A stretch of 22,878 nt of DNA from Paucidesulfovibrio sp036541255 (GTDB taxonomy: Bacteria; Desulfobacterota; Desulfovibrionia; Desulfovibrionales; Desulfovibrionaceae). The stretch lies in NCBI GenBank assembly GCA_036541255.1, contig JAZHDD010000028.1:1-22878 (forward strand). Reading direction: 5' to 3'. The translations under genes were made by a program, and so were the position numbers. Under the pieces are notes generated by a model. It worked only from the letters and a program-made list of their open reading frames with translations, searched no databases and had not been told where the DNA came from. Positions 1 to 7,245 of this stretch are shown here, piece after piece. Each line of letters opens with the position of its first letter. Within the stretch, counting starts at the first letter, position 1.

Positions 1-151
1 AGGCCGGGATTGAAACGCACGATGTCATGCTCCGTTTGGGGTGTCGGAAAGGGCTATATCATCGGCTGTATTCTGTCCAGAGAGGGCAAGGCGTGTTGGG
101 AAGACAGTATTGTCAGCATCGAAGAGTGTTTTGTTGGCGAGAATCATTGCT

Positions 152-164
152 CTTGTTTTACAAG
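152..164. promoter_or_regulatory. small palindrome upstream of the sigma-factor gene
   Basis: CTTGT-TTT-ACAAG is a perfect 5-bp inverted repeat about 60 bases before the sigma-factor ATG. It could be a regulator site or chance. Bases 1-223 otherwise hold no gene I can support, and I see no convincing sigma-70 or ECF promoter there. Confidence 0.2.
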
Positions 165-223
165 TGTGGAATGAAGAGGTAACAACTGGATTTATTTAGC
201 TTATTTTGTATATAGAGGGAGCT

Positions 224-1624
224 ATGGAACCCCGCGTCAGCCTGGAGGATTGGCTGGTCGGCCAGCTGAAAAAGGTGCTTGAAGGCGATTCCCATGCCTT
301 TGGAGACGTGGCCTCCCGCCTTGGTCCCATGCTCCTGCGCCGGGCCGAGTCCCTGTTGCGCTCCCGCGATCAGGCCCAGGACGCGGTGCAGGAATCGCTG
401 CTGATCGCCTTTAATCAGCTTCCCGAATTGCATGATTTGGCGAAATTCCGGCCCTGGATGCGGACCATTGTAGATTCCCAATGTTCGCGCATCATGCGGG
501 CACGTCACAAGGATGTCTCCCTGGAGGCGTTGGAGAATACGCCGTTCATGGCGTCCAGCGACTGGGAGCCTGCCAGCACCTACGAGCGCCTATGTCTCAA
601 TGCCGCCTTCGACAAGGCCCTGCTCGGCCTTTCCCTGCCTCTGCGCCAAGTATGCCGTCTCTATTACCAGGAAGATTGCTCCATCCCGGAGATTGCCGAG
701 TATCTCCGCCTTGCGCCCGGCACGGTCCGCAAGCGGCTGCACAGTGCCCAGCCTGCGCTTTCCCGACAGTTCTCGGCCTTTTTCGGGGATGTGAACATCA
801 AGGTCGGCTATCTGCCTATTTCCGACCATTTGCTGGCCATGGTGGCCCACCGCATGGCTGCGGGCAGGAATTCCCGTATCCGCATGCAGCGTTTTCTTTC
901 CTGGACCACGCTTTCCGAAGCTCTGGAACACGGCCATATCGATGCGGCCTTTATCATGGCGCCGCTGGCCATGCGCCTCTTCAATGCCGGAGTGGGATTG
1001 CATTACATTCTGGACGGGCACCATGACGGCAGCTCGCTTTCCACCTCCACGGACAATTTGCAGGGCAAGCGAGTGGGAGTGCCGGGCCGTTTCTCCACGC
1101 ATCGGGCCTTGCTCGGTTCTCTGGCCGAGGAACACCCCAAGCTGTTCGAGAATGTCCGAACCGCGGACGTCAATCCTTCGTATGCCATTCGTTCCCTCAA
1201 ACGCAGGTCCATCGACGCCTTTTTCTGCGCCGAACCCTGGAGCACCATCTGCACCAGCGAGGGCGGCGGTCAGGTGCTTTTGCGTTCCCGCGACATTTCT
1301 CCGGGGCATCCCTGTTGCATCGTGGTCGTACGCGAAGAATTCTGCGCCTCGCATGGCTCCCTGGTGCGGAAGTATGTCCAGACGCTGCTGCAGGCCCGCG
1401 CCAAAATTGCAGCTGACCCGATTTATGCTGCCGAGACCCAGGCATTGTATACGGGTGTACACCGCGACTTGGCCTTACGGGTGCTCGAACAAGGCGTTGT
1501 GACCTTTGACGACCTGCAGCCGGACCAGTCCCGCATGAAGGATTTTATGCGCATGGTGCTCAAGTCCGGAGCATTGTCTTCCGCCTGTGATCTCAGCGCA
1601 TTTATTGGCACTGATTTCAGCTGA
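224..1624 (+). CDS. ECF-type RNA polymerase sigma factor fused to a cytosolic NrtA/NasS-like solute-binding domain
   Basis: The 466-residue protein has two parts. Residues about 24-95 resemble sigma region 2 (DQAQDAVQESLLIAFNQLP), and about 125-182 resemble region 4 with its helix-turn-helix (CSIPEIAEYLRLAPGTVRKR). Residues about 190-460 resemble the NrtA/CmpA/NasS/SsuA solute-binding fold: it opens NIKVGYLPISDHLLAMVA and contains SEALEHGHIDAAFIMAPLA and AEPWSTICTSEGGG. There is no signal peptide or membrane helix, so the binding domain should be cytosolic, as in the nitrate sensor NasS. ATG 224 was chosen because the AGAGGGA just before it fits a ribosome site; an upstream in-frame TTG at 206 is less likely. 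The gene heads a co-directional cluster with an FNT channel and a molybdopterin enzyme. I infer a one-component regulator whose ligand controls promoter choice. The ligand is unknown; nitrate, nitrite, formate, bicarbonate and sulfonates are all plausible. Confidence 0.88.
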   Translation: MEPRVSLEDWLVGQLKKVLEGDSHAFGDVASRLGPMLLRRAESLLRSRDQAQDAVQESLLIAFNQLPELHDLAKFRPWMRTIVDSQCSRIMRARHKDVSLEALENTPFMASSDWEPASTYERLCLNAAFDKALLGLSLPLRQVCRLYYQEDCSIPEIAEYLRLAPGTVRKRLHSAQPALSRQFSAFFGDVNIKVGYLPISDHLLAMVAHRMAAGRNSRIRMQRFLSWTTLSEALEHGHIDAAFIMAPLAMRLFNAGVGLHYILDGHHDGSSLSTSTDNLQGKRVGVPGRFSTHRALLGSLAEEHPKLFENVRTADVNPSYAIRSLKRRSIDAFFCAEPWSTICTSEGGGQVLLRSRDISPGHPCCIVVVREEFCASHGSLVRKYVQTLLQARAKIAADPIYAAETQALYTGVHRDLALRVLEQGVVTFDDLQPDQSRMKDFMRMVLKSGALSSACDLSAFIGTDFS

Positions 1625-1668
1625 AGCAGCATTTCTTTCTTCCTTTTCAAAAAACAAGTCCTCTTCAG

Positions 1669-1697
1669 GGAACTTTTCTCCCCGCTATCGGCTCTTA
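1669..1697 (+). promoter_or_regulatory. candidate ECF-type promoter before the FNT channel gene
   Basis: GGAAC at 1669-1673 followed about 19 bases later by CTCTTA at 1692-1697 resembles the GGAAC -35 class of ECF promoters with a weak -10. It lies in the 133-base gap between the sigma gene and the channel gene. No clear second copy is visible upstream of the sigma gene, so assignment to this sigma factor is speculative. Confidence 0.3.
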
Positions 1698-1757
1698 GGA
1701 GTACCGGTCTGTTTTTGCTTCGTGCTGATCAATGCAAGAGGGGAGGCTCGTTAAACA

Positions 1758-2654
1758 ATGCCCGTGAACAACGAAGAGCACGTCCTGGAAGTCGCGGATG
1801 TCTGCGCCAAGAAGTGGGAGATGCTGAAGCACAGGCCCTTGGCGTTTTTCCTTTCCGCGTATGCGGGCGGGGCATTCGTCAGTTTCGGGGCCATGCTCGC
1901 CTTGTCCGTTTCTGCGGGAGTGCCTCAAAATCTGGCGCCGGGCTTGGCCAACCTGCTCATGGGCCTGGTATTCATGTTTTCGCTGGTCCTGATCATGTTC
2001 AGCGGCATGACATTGGTCACCGCGGACATGGCGTACGGTCTTGTAGGAGTGCTGCAGGGCCGTATCGGTTGGCTGGCTTTCGGCAACGGCCTGCTGGTGG
2101 GTTATGTGGGCAATTGCGCCGGTTCCCTCACTTTTCTCTGGCTTCTGAGCCAGGGCGGAAGCTATCACGCGCTGCCGTGGCTGCTGCGGGCGCACGAGAT
2201 GGGCGTGGTCAAGACCGGTGAAGGTGCCGTGGAAATCTTTGTCATGGGCATCGTCTGCACCTGGACCCTGCAATCCGCGGCCATCCTGTTCATGAAGACC
2301 CGTGACGACCTCAGCAAGATAGTGCTCGCAGCCTATGGGCCGTTGGCTTTTGTGGCAGGCATGTCAGAGCACTGCATCGCCAACATCGGTTTTCTGGCCG
2401 TGCCGCTTTTTCAACAGGATTTGTATCTGGAGGCGGCGGCAAAGATGGGCAACTCGGCTCCGGTGATTCTGCACTGGGGTTTTGGGCAATACGGCTGGGC
2501 CCATAATCAGCTGTTTACGGTACTTGGCAATTCCATTGGCGGAACCATCTTCGTGGCCGTGGTGTTTCAGCTGGTGGCGGATCCTGCAAAGCTGAAGGAG
2601 CTCTACCGAAGCCGCCGGGCGCGGGGCTTCGATGGAATAGAGCAGGGGAGGTAA
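1758..2654 (+). CDS. formate/nitrite transporter (FNT) family channel
   Basis: This 298-residue polytopic membrane protein of the FocA/NirC/HSC family should form a pentameric inner-membrane channel for small monovalent anions. Visible family landmarks are FFLSAYAGGAFVSFG (about 31-45), the central loop SGMTLVTADM with Thr88, GNCAGS (118-123), EHCIANI with the conserved pore His205, and GNSIGG (257-262). The usual ELFT of FocA/NirC-type loops reads TLVT here, so substrate cannot be transferred from those proteins. ATG 1758 is preceded by GGGGAGG at 1740-1746. The gene is followed, with one base between stop and start, by a 44-residue membrane protein and then a molybdopterin oxidoreductase. 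This suggests it supplies or exports that enzyme's substrate or product. Formate, nitrite, hydrosulfide and acetate are all known FNT substrates; none can be chosen from the sequence. Confidence 0.9.
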   Translation: MPVNNEEHVLEVADVCAKKWEMLKHRPLAFFLSAYAGGAFVSFGAMLALSVSAGVPQNLAPGLANLLMGLVFMFSLVLIMFSGMTLVTADMAYGLVGVLQGRIGWLAFGNGLLVGYVGNCAGSLTFLWLLSQGGSYHALPWLLRAHEMGVVKTGEGAVEIFVMGIVCTWTLQSAAILFMKTRDDLSKIVLAAYGPLAFVAGMSEHCIANIGFLAVPLFQQDLYLEAAAKMGNSAPVILHWGFGQYGWAHNQLFTVLGNSIGGTIFVAVVFQLVADPAKLKELYRSRRARGFDGIEQGR

Positions 2655-2655
2655 C

Positions 2656-2790
2656 GTGGGATACGAATACAGCCCGATGAATCCCTACGTCTGGGCGACA
2701 GTCGGGGGTGTGTGGGGTTTGACGTGGATCATCGTTCAGTTCTACCGAAAGAAGAACCAGTTCGACGAGGGCGATGACGGCCACGAATGA
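2656..2790 (+). CDS. 44-residue single-helix membrane protein
   Basis: A short GTG-start ORF begins one base after the channel stop codon, with GGGGAGG at 2645-2651 as a good ribosome site inside the end of the previous gene. The product has a short N-terminus (MGYEYSPMNPY), one hydrophobic helix (VWATVGGVWGLTWIIVQFY, about residues 12-30), a basic YRKKNQ stop-transfer sequence and an acidic tail (DEGDDGHE). By the positive-inside rule the C-terminus is cytosolic. The spacing argues for translational coupling with the channel. I recognise no family. It may be a small accessory subunit of the FNT channel, or an anchor that brings the soluble oxidoreductase to the membrane. Confidence 0.7.
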   Translation: MGYEYSPMNPYVWATVGGVWGLTWIIVQFYRKKNQFDEGDDGHE

Positions 2791-2829
2791 CGTCGAGGCT
2801 TTTGCAATCGCAACCCAAGGAGACAGGAT

Positions 2830-4965
2830 ATGTTTCAAGATGGCTGGATTCCAACCGTTTGCTATCAATGCAAGGCAGAGTGCGCCATTCTCGCTCGGGT
2901 GGAAAACGGGGTTGTCAAAGAGGTCAAGGGCAATCCTCGGGCCCGGGGCAAGATGTGTGTCAAGGGCATGGCCGGCATCACCACGCTCTATTCGTCGGAG
3001 CGGCTCAAGTATCCCATGAAACGTGTGGGCGAGCGGGGCGAGGGCAAGTTCGAGCGCATCAGCTGGGACGAGGCCCTGGACATGATGGAGAGCAAGCTGC
3101 GTGGCCTGCATGATCGGGGCGAGGCGCACAAGTTCACCTATTCCATGTTCCCGCATTCCACCACGGACCCCAAATGGCGGTTCGTGAACGCCTTTGGCGG
3201 GTTCATTTCCACGGGCCTGCCCCATTGCGACTCGGCCAAGATCATGGCCCACATGCACACGTTCGGCTGCTTCCCGAACCACCATATCGCGCCCATGTAC
3301 TACACCGTGCCCAAGGGCGGAATAATGATCCTGGCGGGACGGCACCCTTTTGGCTGCCTGGACGACGCCTGCGTGCCGCGTGACATCCTCAACGCCAAGG
3401 AGCGCGGGGCCAAGCTGGTGGTCATTGATCCCATCTACCGCAGCGAGGCCTCCAAGGCGGACTGGTGGATTCCCATCAAGCCCGGCGGAGATGCAGCCCT
3501 GTTCCTGGGCATGAGCAACTATCTGATCATGCACGATCTGTACAACAAGGCCTTCTGCGACAAATGGGTTCGCGAAGGCGACATGGACGGACTGAAAAAG
3601 TACATCAAGGACAAGACGCCCGAGGCCATGAGCAAGATCTGCGACGTGCCCGCGGCGGACATCATCAAGCTGGCCAAGATGTGCGCGGCCGCACCCAGCG
3701 TATCCATCGACGCCTTCAAGTCCATCATGTACGGCAACGGCATGGATTGGGGGCATGCCTGGTCCACCTTCCTGGTGCTCACCGGCAACCTGGACAATCC
3801 CGGTGGCCAGCCTCTGCCTGAAATCGCGCCCATGGCCCCTGTGCAGCCCGTGCCTGCGCCGCCGAACCTCAAGGAACTCGGCTACCACCGCACCGGCCCC
3901 AACCGGGCCAAGTTCGACAACTACAACTTCTTCCTGGAGCCGACCTGGTATGCGGCCCAGGCCGTCAAGGACGACGCGCTGAAGATATTCTTCGCCACGG
4001 AATGCAACCCGGCCCTGTCGGAAATGGGTTCGTCCGAATGGCGAAAGGCCATGACCATGAAGGACAAGGACGGCAACTACAAGCTGGAGTTCTTCGTGGT
4101 TACTGAGATCCTGCCGTCGGAAACCATGAAGTGGGCCGATTTGGTCCTGCCGGACCAGACCAACTTCGAGCGCTGGGAACTGCTCTACATGCCCTGGTGG
4201 TACAATTTCGGCCATGTGGCCGCGTTGTGCCGCCCCGTGGTGGAACCCATCGGCGAGTCGCGCCATGCCAACCGGGTCATGATTGAGCTCGGCAAGCGGC
4301 TCTTCCCCGAATACTTCGCCTTCAAGGACGACGTGGAGTATTACGACATGGAGCTTTCCGGCGTGGGCATGTCCATACAGAAGATGTTGGACAACGGAGG
4401 CATCTGGTCGCCGGGCACGGCGGGCTTCCGCAAGTACGAGGACAAGGGCCGGTTCGACACGCCCAGCGGAAAGATCGAGCTGGAGTGGCAGATGTACAAG
4501 GATATCGGCCGCGAATGGCCGAGCCCGGAGCTGCCGCTGGAATACCGCAGGGGCGAAAAGGAGTTCCCCTTCATCCTGGTCAACTTCCGGACCATCTTCC
4601 TGAACAATACCGGGGCCTGGTCCCAGAATAACGCCCAACTCCGCGACCCTGTCTCGGGCCTGGACGCCAATCCGCTGCTGCTCAATCCCGTGGACGCCAA
4701 GAAGCTGGGCATTGCCGAGGGCGAAATCGTGAACGTGGCCTCGTCCACAGGCAAGGTGCGCATGCCCGTGCTGCTCACGGAAAAGATCAAGCCCGGTTGC
4801 GCCGGCATGATCCACGGCTTCGGCCAGAGCATGGGCAAGGTGGCGTCGCGCGGCAATTGGTGCAGCGACAACGAGTTGATCGCGGATGCCGGGTCGACTC
4901 TGGATGAGCAGGACCTGCGCGGCGGCGAGGCCCATGTGTCCACTCGCGTGAAGGTCTACAAGTAA
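2830..4965 (+). CDS. cytosolic molybdopterin (Mo/W-bisPGD) oxidoreductase, catalytic subunit
   Basis: The 711-residue protein belongs to the DMSO-reductase superfamily. An N-terminal [4Fe-4S] motif has Cys11, Cys14, Cys18 and Cys43 (CYQCKAEC ... GKMC). The usual order follows: the ISWDEAL segment (77-83), a candidate metal ligand Cys133 in GLPHCDSAK, LVVIDPIYRSEASKADWWIPI, and a C-terminal molybdopterin dinucleotide-binding domain (LGIAEGEIVNVASSTGKVRMPV onward). There is no twin-arginine signal, so the enzyme should be cytosolic. AAGGAG at 2817-2822 supports ATG 2830. The ferredoxin subunit starts 12 bases after the stop. The overall plan resembles the thiosulfate/polysulfide reductase, arsenate reductase and acetylene hydratase branches, but the substrate cannot be read from sequence. 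Presence of an electron-transfer partner argues for redox chemistry rather than hydration. Some relatives use tungsten. Confidence 0.9.
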   Translation: MFQDGWIPTVCYQCKAECAILARVENGVVKEVKGNPRARGKMCVKGMAGITTLYSSERLKYPMKRVGERGEGKFERISWDEALDMMESKLRGLHDRGEAHKFTYSMFPHSTTDPKWRFVNAFGGFISTGLPHCDSAKIMAHMHTFGCFPNHHIAPMYYTVPKGGIMILAGRHPFGCLDDACVPRDILNAKERGAKLVVIDPIYRSEASKADWWIPIKPGGDAALFLGMSNYLIMHDLYNKAFCDKWVREGDMDGLKKYIKDKTPEAMSKICDVPAADIIKLAKMCAAAPSVSIDAFKSIMYGNGMDWGHAWSTFLVLTGNLDNPGGQPLPEIAPMAPVQPVPAPPNLKELGYHRTGPNRAKFDNYNFFLEPTWYAAQAVKDDALKIFFATECNPALSEMGSSEWRKAMTMKDKDGNYKLEFFVVTEILPSETMKWADLVLPDQTNFERWELLYMPWWYNFGHVAALCRPVVEPIGESRHANRVMIELGKRLFPEYFAFKDDVEYYDMELSGVGMSIQKMLDNGGIWSPGTAGFRKYEDKGRFDTPSGKIELEWQMYKDIGREWPSPELPLEYRRGEKEFPFILVNFRTIFLNNTGAWSQNNAQLRDPVSGLDANPLLLNPVDAKKLGIAEGEIVNVASSTGKVRMPVLLTEKIKPGCAGMIHGFGQSMGKVASRGNWCSDNELIADAGSTLDEQDLRGGEAHVSTRVKVYK

Positions 4966-4977
4966 AAGGAGCCCGAC

Positions 4978-5532
4978 ATGAGACAGCTTGGAATAATGGT
5001 GGATCTCGACCGTTGCATCGGGTGCAAAACCTGCATCGTCGCCTGCCGCAATCATCATGGCATTGTGGACCATGAATTCGACATGCCCGGCGAGATTCCA
5101 TACTACTTGCGCGTGGAGTCCAAGACCGAGGGGACCTTCCCCAAGATCAAGGAAGACTATTGGGTCGTGCCCTGCCAGCATTGCAAAAAGGCCCCGTGCG
5201 TCAAGGCCTGCGAATCCGGAGCCATCCGCAAGGACGCGCAGACCGGCATCGTGCTCATCGACCGGGAAAAGTGCGTGGGTTCGGGCAAGTGTATAGAGAA
5301 GTGCCCGTACAACGTCATCCAGTTCGACAAGAAGGAGCGCAAGGCCCATAAGTGCAACATGTGTTATGACCGCGTGGTGCATGGGCAGGTGCCTGTGTGC
5401 GTCGAGGTCTGCCTGGCCGACGCCCTCAGCTTCGGCGAAAAGGAAATTCTCCTGATGCAGGCCGAGGCCAAGGGCAAGAAGGTGATCAAGAAGATGAGCA
5501 CCCAGTCCGTGATCTATGTGAAGTCCGCATAA
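4978..5532 (+). CDS. four-cluster ferredoxin-type electron-transfer subunit of the molybdopterin enzyme
   Basis: The 184-residue protein is of the PsrB/NrfC/DmsB/HycB type. Cysteine groups: C13-C16-C19-C23; C66-C69-C74-C78; C99, C105, C109; and C126-C129-C141-C145. In the third group the second cysteine is replaced by Ser102: the text is CVGSGKC where CxxCxxC is usual, and the DNA codon is TCG. That site may hold a [3Fe-4S] cluster or a Ser-ligated cluster. There is no Tat signal, matching a cytosolic catalytic subunit. AAGGAG lies 6-7 bases before the ATG. No membrane anchor subunit of the PsrC/NrfD type follows, so electrons probably go to or come from a soluble partner or through the small membrane protein upstream. 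A terminator directly downstream ends the unit. Confidence 0.92.
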   Translation: MRQLGIMVDLDRCIGCKTCIVACRNHHGIVDHEFDMPGEIPYYLRVESKTEGTFPKIKEDYWVVPCQHCKKAPCVKACESGAIRKDAQTGIVLIDREKCVGSGKCIEKCPYNVIQFDKKERKAHKCNMCYDRVVHGQVPVCVEVCLADALSFGEKEILLMQAEAKGKKVIKKMSTQSVIYVKSA

Positions 5533-5542
5533 AACGCCTGTG

Positions 5543-5582
5543 GCGCCGGACAATGCCTTTGCGTGTTGTCCGGCGCTTTTTT
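5543..5582 (+). terminator. intrinsic terminator of the oxidoreductase operon
   Basis: An 11-bp perfect stem, GCGCCGGACAA (5543-5553) with TTGTCCGGCGC (5566-5576), is followed by six T. It lies 11 bases after the ferredoxin-subunit stop. Confidence 0.92.
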
Positions 5583-5737
5583 GTTGCCTGAAGAACGTAT
5601 CGAACGGCGGATTGCATCAACGCTGTTTCGGAGAGGGGAAGAATCGAAACACTATTATTCAAGATGGATACGGCTTTGCCTCTGCAATCAATCATTGTTG
5701 TCTTGACGAGAAGAGACGCAGCCCCGGCAGGAGGATG

Positions 5738-5777
5738 AAAACGGGCGGCCCTTGGCGCATGGCCGCGGGCCGCCCGT
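5738..5777 (-). terminator. intrinsic terminator of the secreted hypothetical protein gene
   Basis: ACGGGCGGCCC (5741-5751) and GGGCCGCCCGT (5767-5777) form an 11-bp perfect stem. Read leftward it is followed by a TTTT run. It lies 22 bases past the leftward gene's stop. Confidence 0.85.
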
Positions 5778-5799
5778 GGTGTTGTCGTAAGACGGGAGC

Positions 5800-6327
5800 C
5801 TATTCTTCGACCTGGAGCGCCTTGCGGATGCGGTCCTCATTGGCCTTGATCAGCACCATCTCCTGGGGAGGGATGTTCTTGCGGGATTCATCCAGATCCG
5901 ACATGGAGGATTGGGACTGGGCAAGCATGTCCAGCATCATCTGGCGCTGCTCCGGGGAGAGGCTGGGGTCGTTCATGACCGAGGCGCGGGCTTCGGCGAG
6001 CTGGCTGTCGATCTCCGGGCCTTGTTCGTCCATTGCCAGGCCCGTGATGCCGATGGCGCACTGGTGGGCGATGTAGAAGAAACGCTCCGGCTCCCAGCCC
6101 ATGCCGCGCACCTTGGCCTCGGCCGCCTTGCCCCACTGGTACTCTTCATTATCTCCGTATTCTTCGCCCTTTTCCTGGGCCCAGGCGCTGAACTCGGGCC
6201 AGTCGCCGAGGAAGTTGTTCAGCTCGGACTGCCCAAAGGGCTTCATATTCTGGAATTCCTGCGCGGAAGCAGGGGCCGCCGTGCAGATCATGGCGAACAG
6301 GCAGCAGAGCGCGATGAGTTTGTTCAT
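5800..6327 (-). CDS. secreted hypothetical protein
   Basis: The 175-residue product has a clear Sec signal peptide (MNKLIALCCLFAMICTAAPASA, probable cleavage after residue 22 at ASA-QE). The rest is hydrophilic and mostly helical, rich in Glu, Gln, Met and Ala. It has no membrane segment, no lipobox and one cysteine in the mature part (AHQCAIG). Landmarks are the aromatic stretch FLGDWPEFSAWAQEKGEEYG and a helical second half around SLSPEQRQMMLDMLAQ. The start is supported by AAGGAG a few bases upstream. I do not recognise a family. It is monocistronic with its own terminator, and lies divergently from the tRNA-Ala gene with about 250 bases between them. A small periplasmic accessory role is possible but unsupported. 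Confidence 0.8.
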   Translation of the reverse strand: MNKLIALCCLFAMICTAAPASAQEFQNMKPFGQSELNNFLGDWPEFSAWAQEKGEEYGDNEEYQWGKAAEAKVRGMGWEPERFFYIAHQCAIGITGLAMDEQGPEIDSQLAEARASVMNDPSLSPEQRQMMLDMLAQSQSSMSDLDESRKNIPPQEMVLIKANEDRIRKALQVEE

Positions 6328-6533
6328 GAGTTCTCCTTATTGGCGTGGTGCCGATGTGGCATATGAAAAAAACAATAGCGGAGCGTTACACCAGAACGGT
6401 CTTTTTGGGAAGGGGCCGAGCCGTTCTGTGCGTTTGGGCCCGGGGTGCGGACCATGGTTCTCGCTTCTAACCGGTACTTGGTGCCCGTGGTGACGGAAAG
6501 CATGCCAACCCTATTTTTTCATGCGGCTTCCTG

Positions 6534-6562
6534 TTGACAACCGGAACCAAAAGAGGCAAAAG
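6534..6562 (+). promoter_or_regulatory. candidate promoter of tRNA-Ala
   Basis: A consensus -35 TTGACA sits at 6534-6539, 46 bases before the tRNA 5' end. With a 17-base spacer the -10 would be CAAAAG, which is poor, so the -35 carries the call. The rest of 6340-6533 shows nothing I can name. Confidence 0.4.
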
Positions 6563-6579
6563 GTTTGTCCCAACACCGT

Positions 6580-6655
<76 letters not shown>

Positions 6656-6663
6656 ATGAATTT

Positions 6664-6698
6664 AAAGGCTTGGAAGGTTTTCCTTTCAAGCCTTTTTT
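6664..6698 (+). terminator. terminator after tRNA-Ala (islet 1 version)
   Basis: A 14-bp stem with one G-U pair, starting AAAGGCTTGG at 6664 and closing CAAGCCTTT at 6695, has a TTTT loop and a T6 tail. It starts nine bases after the CCA. It differs in sequence from the terminators after the other two tRNA-tail copies. Confidence 0.88.
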
Positions 6699-6837
6699 CT
6701 TGGGATATACAAAATAATAGACAAATGATATCGGGTGGATGGCGCATGAGTTGACTGGGGAGGCAACAAAGTCGGTTGCTTCGGTATTTCTCCAAACGGA
6801 GAGCCTGACCCCGCATCCACTATTGAGAGGAAGAGCA

Positions 6838-7245
6838 ATGACATATACAGGGTCATGCCTGTGTGGCGAAGTAGCTTTCGAGGTTGAAGGGGATTTTGAG
6901 AATTTCTACCTTTGCCATTGCGAGCGCTGTAGGAAGGACTCAGGCTCTGCACACGCTGCCAATTTGTTTTCTTCTAAAGCCGAGTTGAAGTGGTTGTCAG
7001 GAGAGGAACATGTGCGGGTATTTGATTTGAAAGGCCACATCAAGAGCTTTTGCACGCATTGTGGGTCCGCACTTCCAAATATCCAAATGGATGGGGACTT
7101 GCTCGTTGTCCCGGCGGGGAGTCTCGATTGTGATATTCCGATCAGGCCCGATGGACACATCTTTATGGCGAATAGAGCTAATTGGGATACTCAATTGGAG
7201 AATATTGCCACTTTTGACAGTATTCCCAACGATACGGATGGGTAG
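6838..7245 (+). CDS. GFA-family (glutathione-dependent formaldehyde-activating-like) zinc protein
   Basis: The 135-residue protein has the full GFA/CENP-V zinc-binding pattern: GSCLCG (Cys7, Cys9), CHCERC (Cys26, Cys28, Cys31) and CTHCG (Cys72, Cys75). The name comes from a formaldehyde-glutathione enzyme, but most family members have no proven activity and the true role is unknown. ATG 6838 was chosen over an in-frame upstream start at 6739 because it has GAGAGGAAGAG before it and starts at the family's usual MTYTGSC N-terminus. It is the only gene in islet 1, between the tRNA and the second tRNA-tail copy, and is less GC-rich than the flanking chromosome. It therefore probably arrived as integrated cargo. 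Confidence 0.88.
   Translation: MTYTGSCLCGEVAFEVEGDFENFYLCHCERCRKDSGSAHAANLFSSKAELKWLSGEEHVRVFDLKGHIKSFCTHCGSALPNIQMDGDLLVVPAGSLDCDIPIRPDGHIFMANRANWDTQLENIATFDSIPNDTDG

Noticed and set aside
1..20. GGATTGAAAC at the window start resembles the end of a type I CRISPR repeat
   Set aside because: Only one copy is seen here, with no repeat-spacer periodicity. The similar GGATTGAAACGCA at 10761 is the outer edge of the perfect stem-loop, not an array.
46..70. GGAAA ... CGGCTGTA upstream of the sigma gene as a second ECF promoter
   Set aside because: The -35 lacks the C of GGAAC and the spacing does not match the site at 1669, so it does not support autoregulation.
2515..5553. 1012-codon open frame on the minus strand across the molybdopterin operon
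   Set aside because: It is the antisense shadow of two clear coding genes in GC-rich DNA; its translation is rich in His, Gly and Leu and matches no fold.
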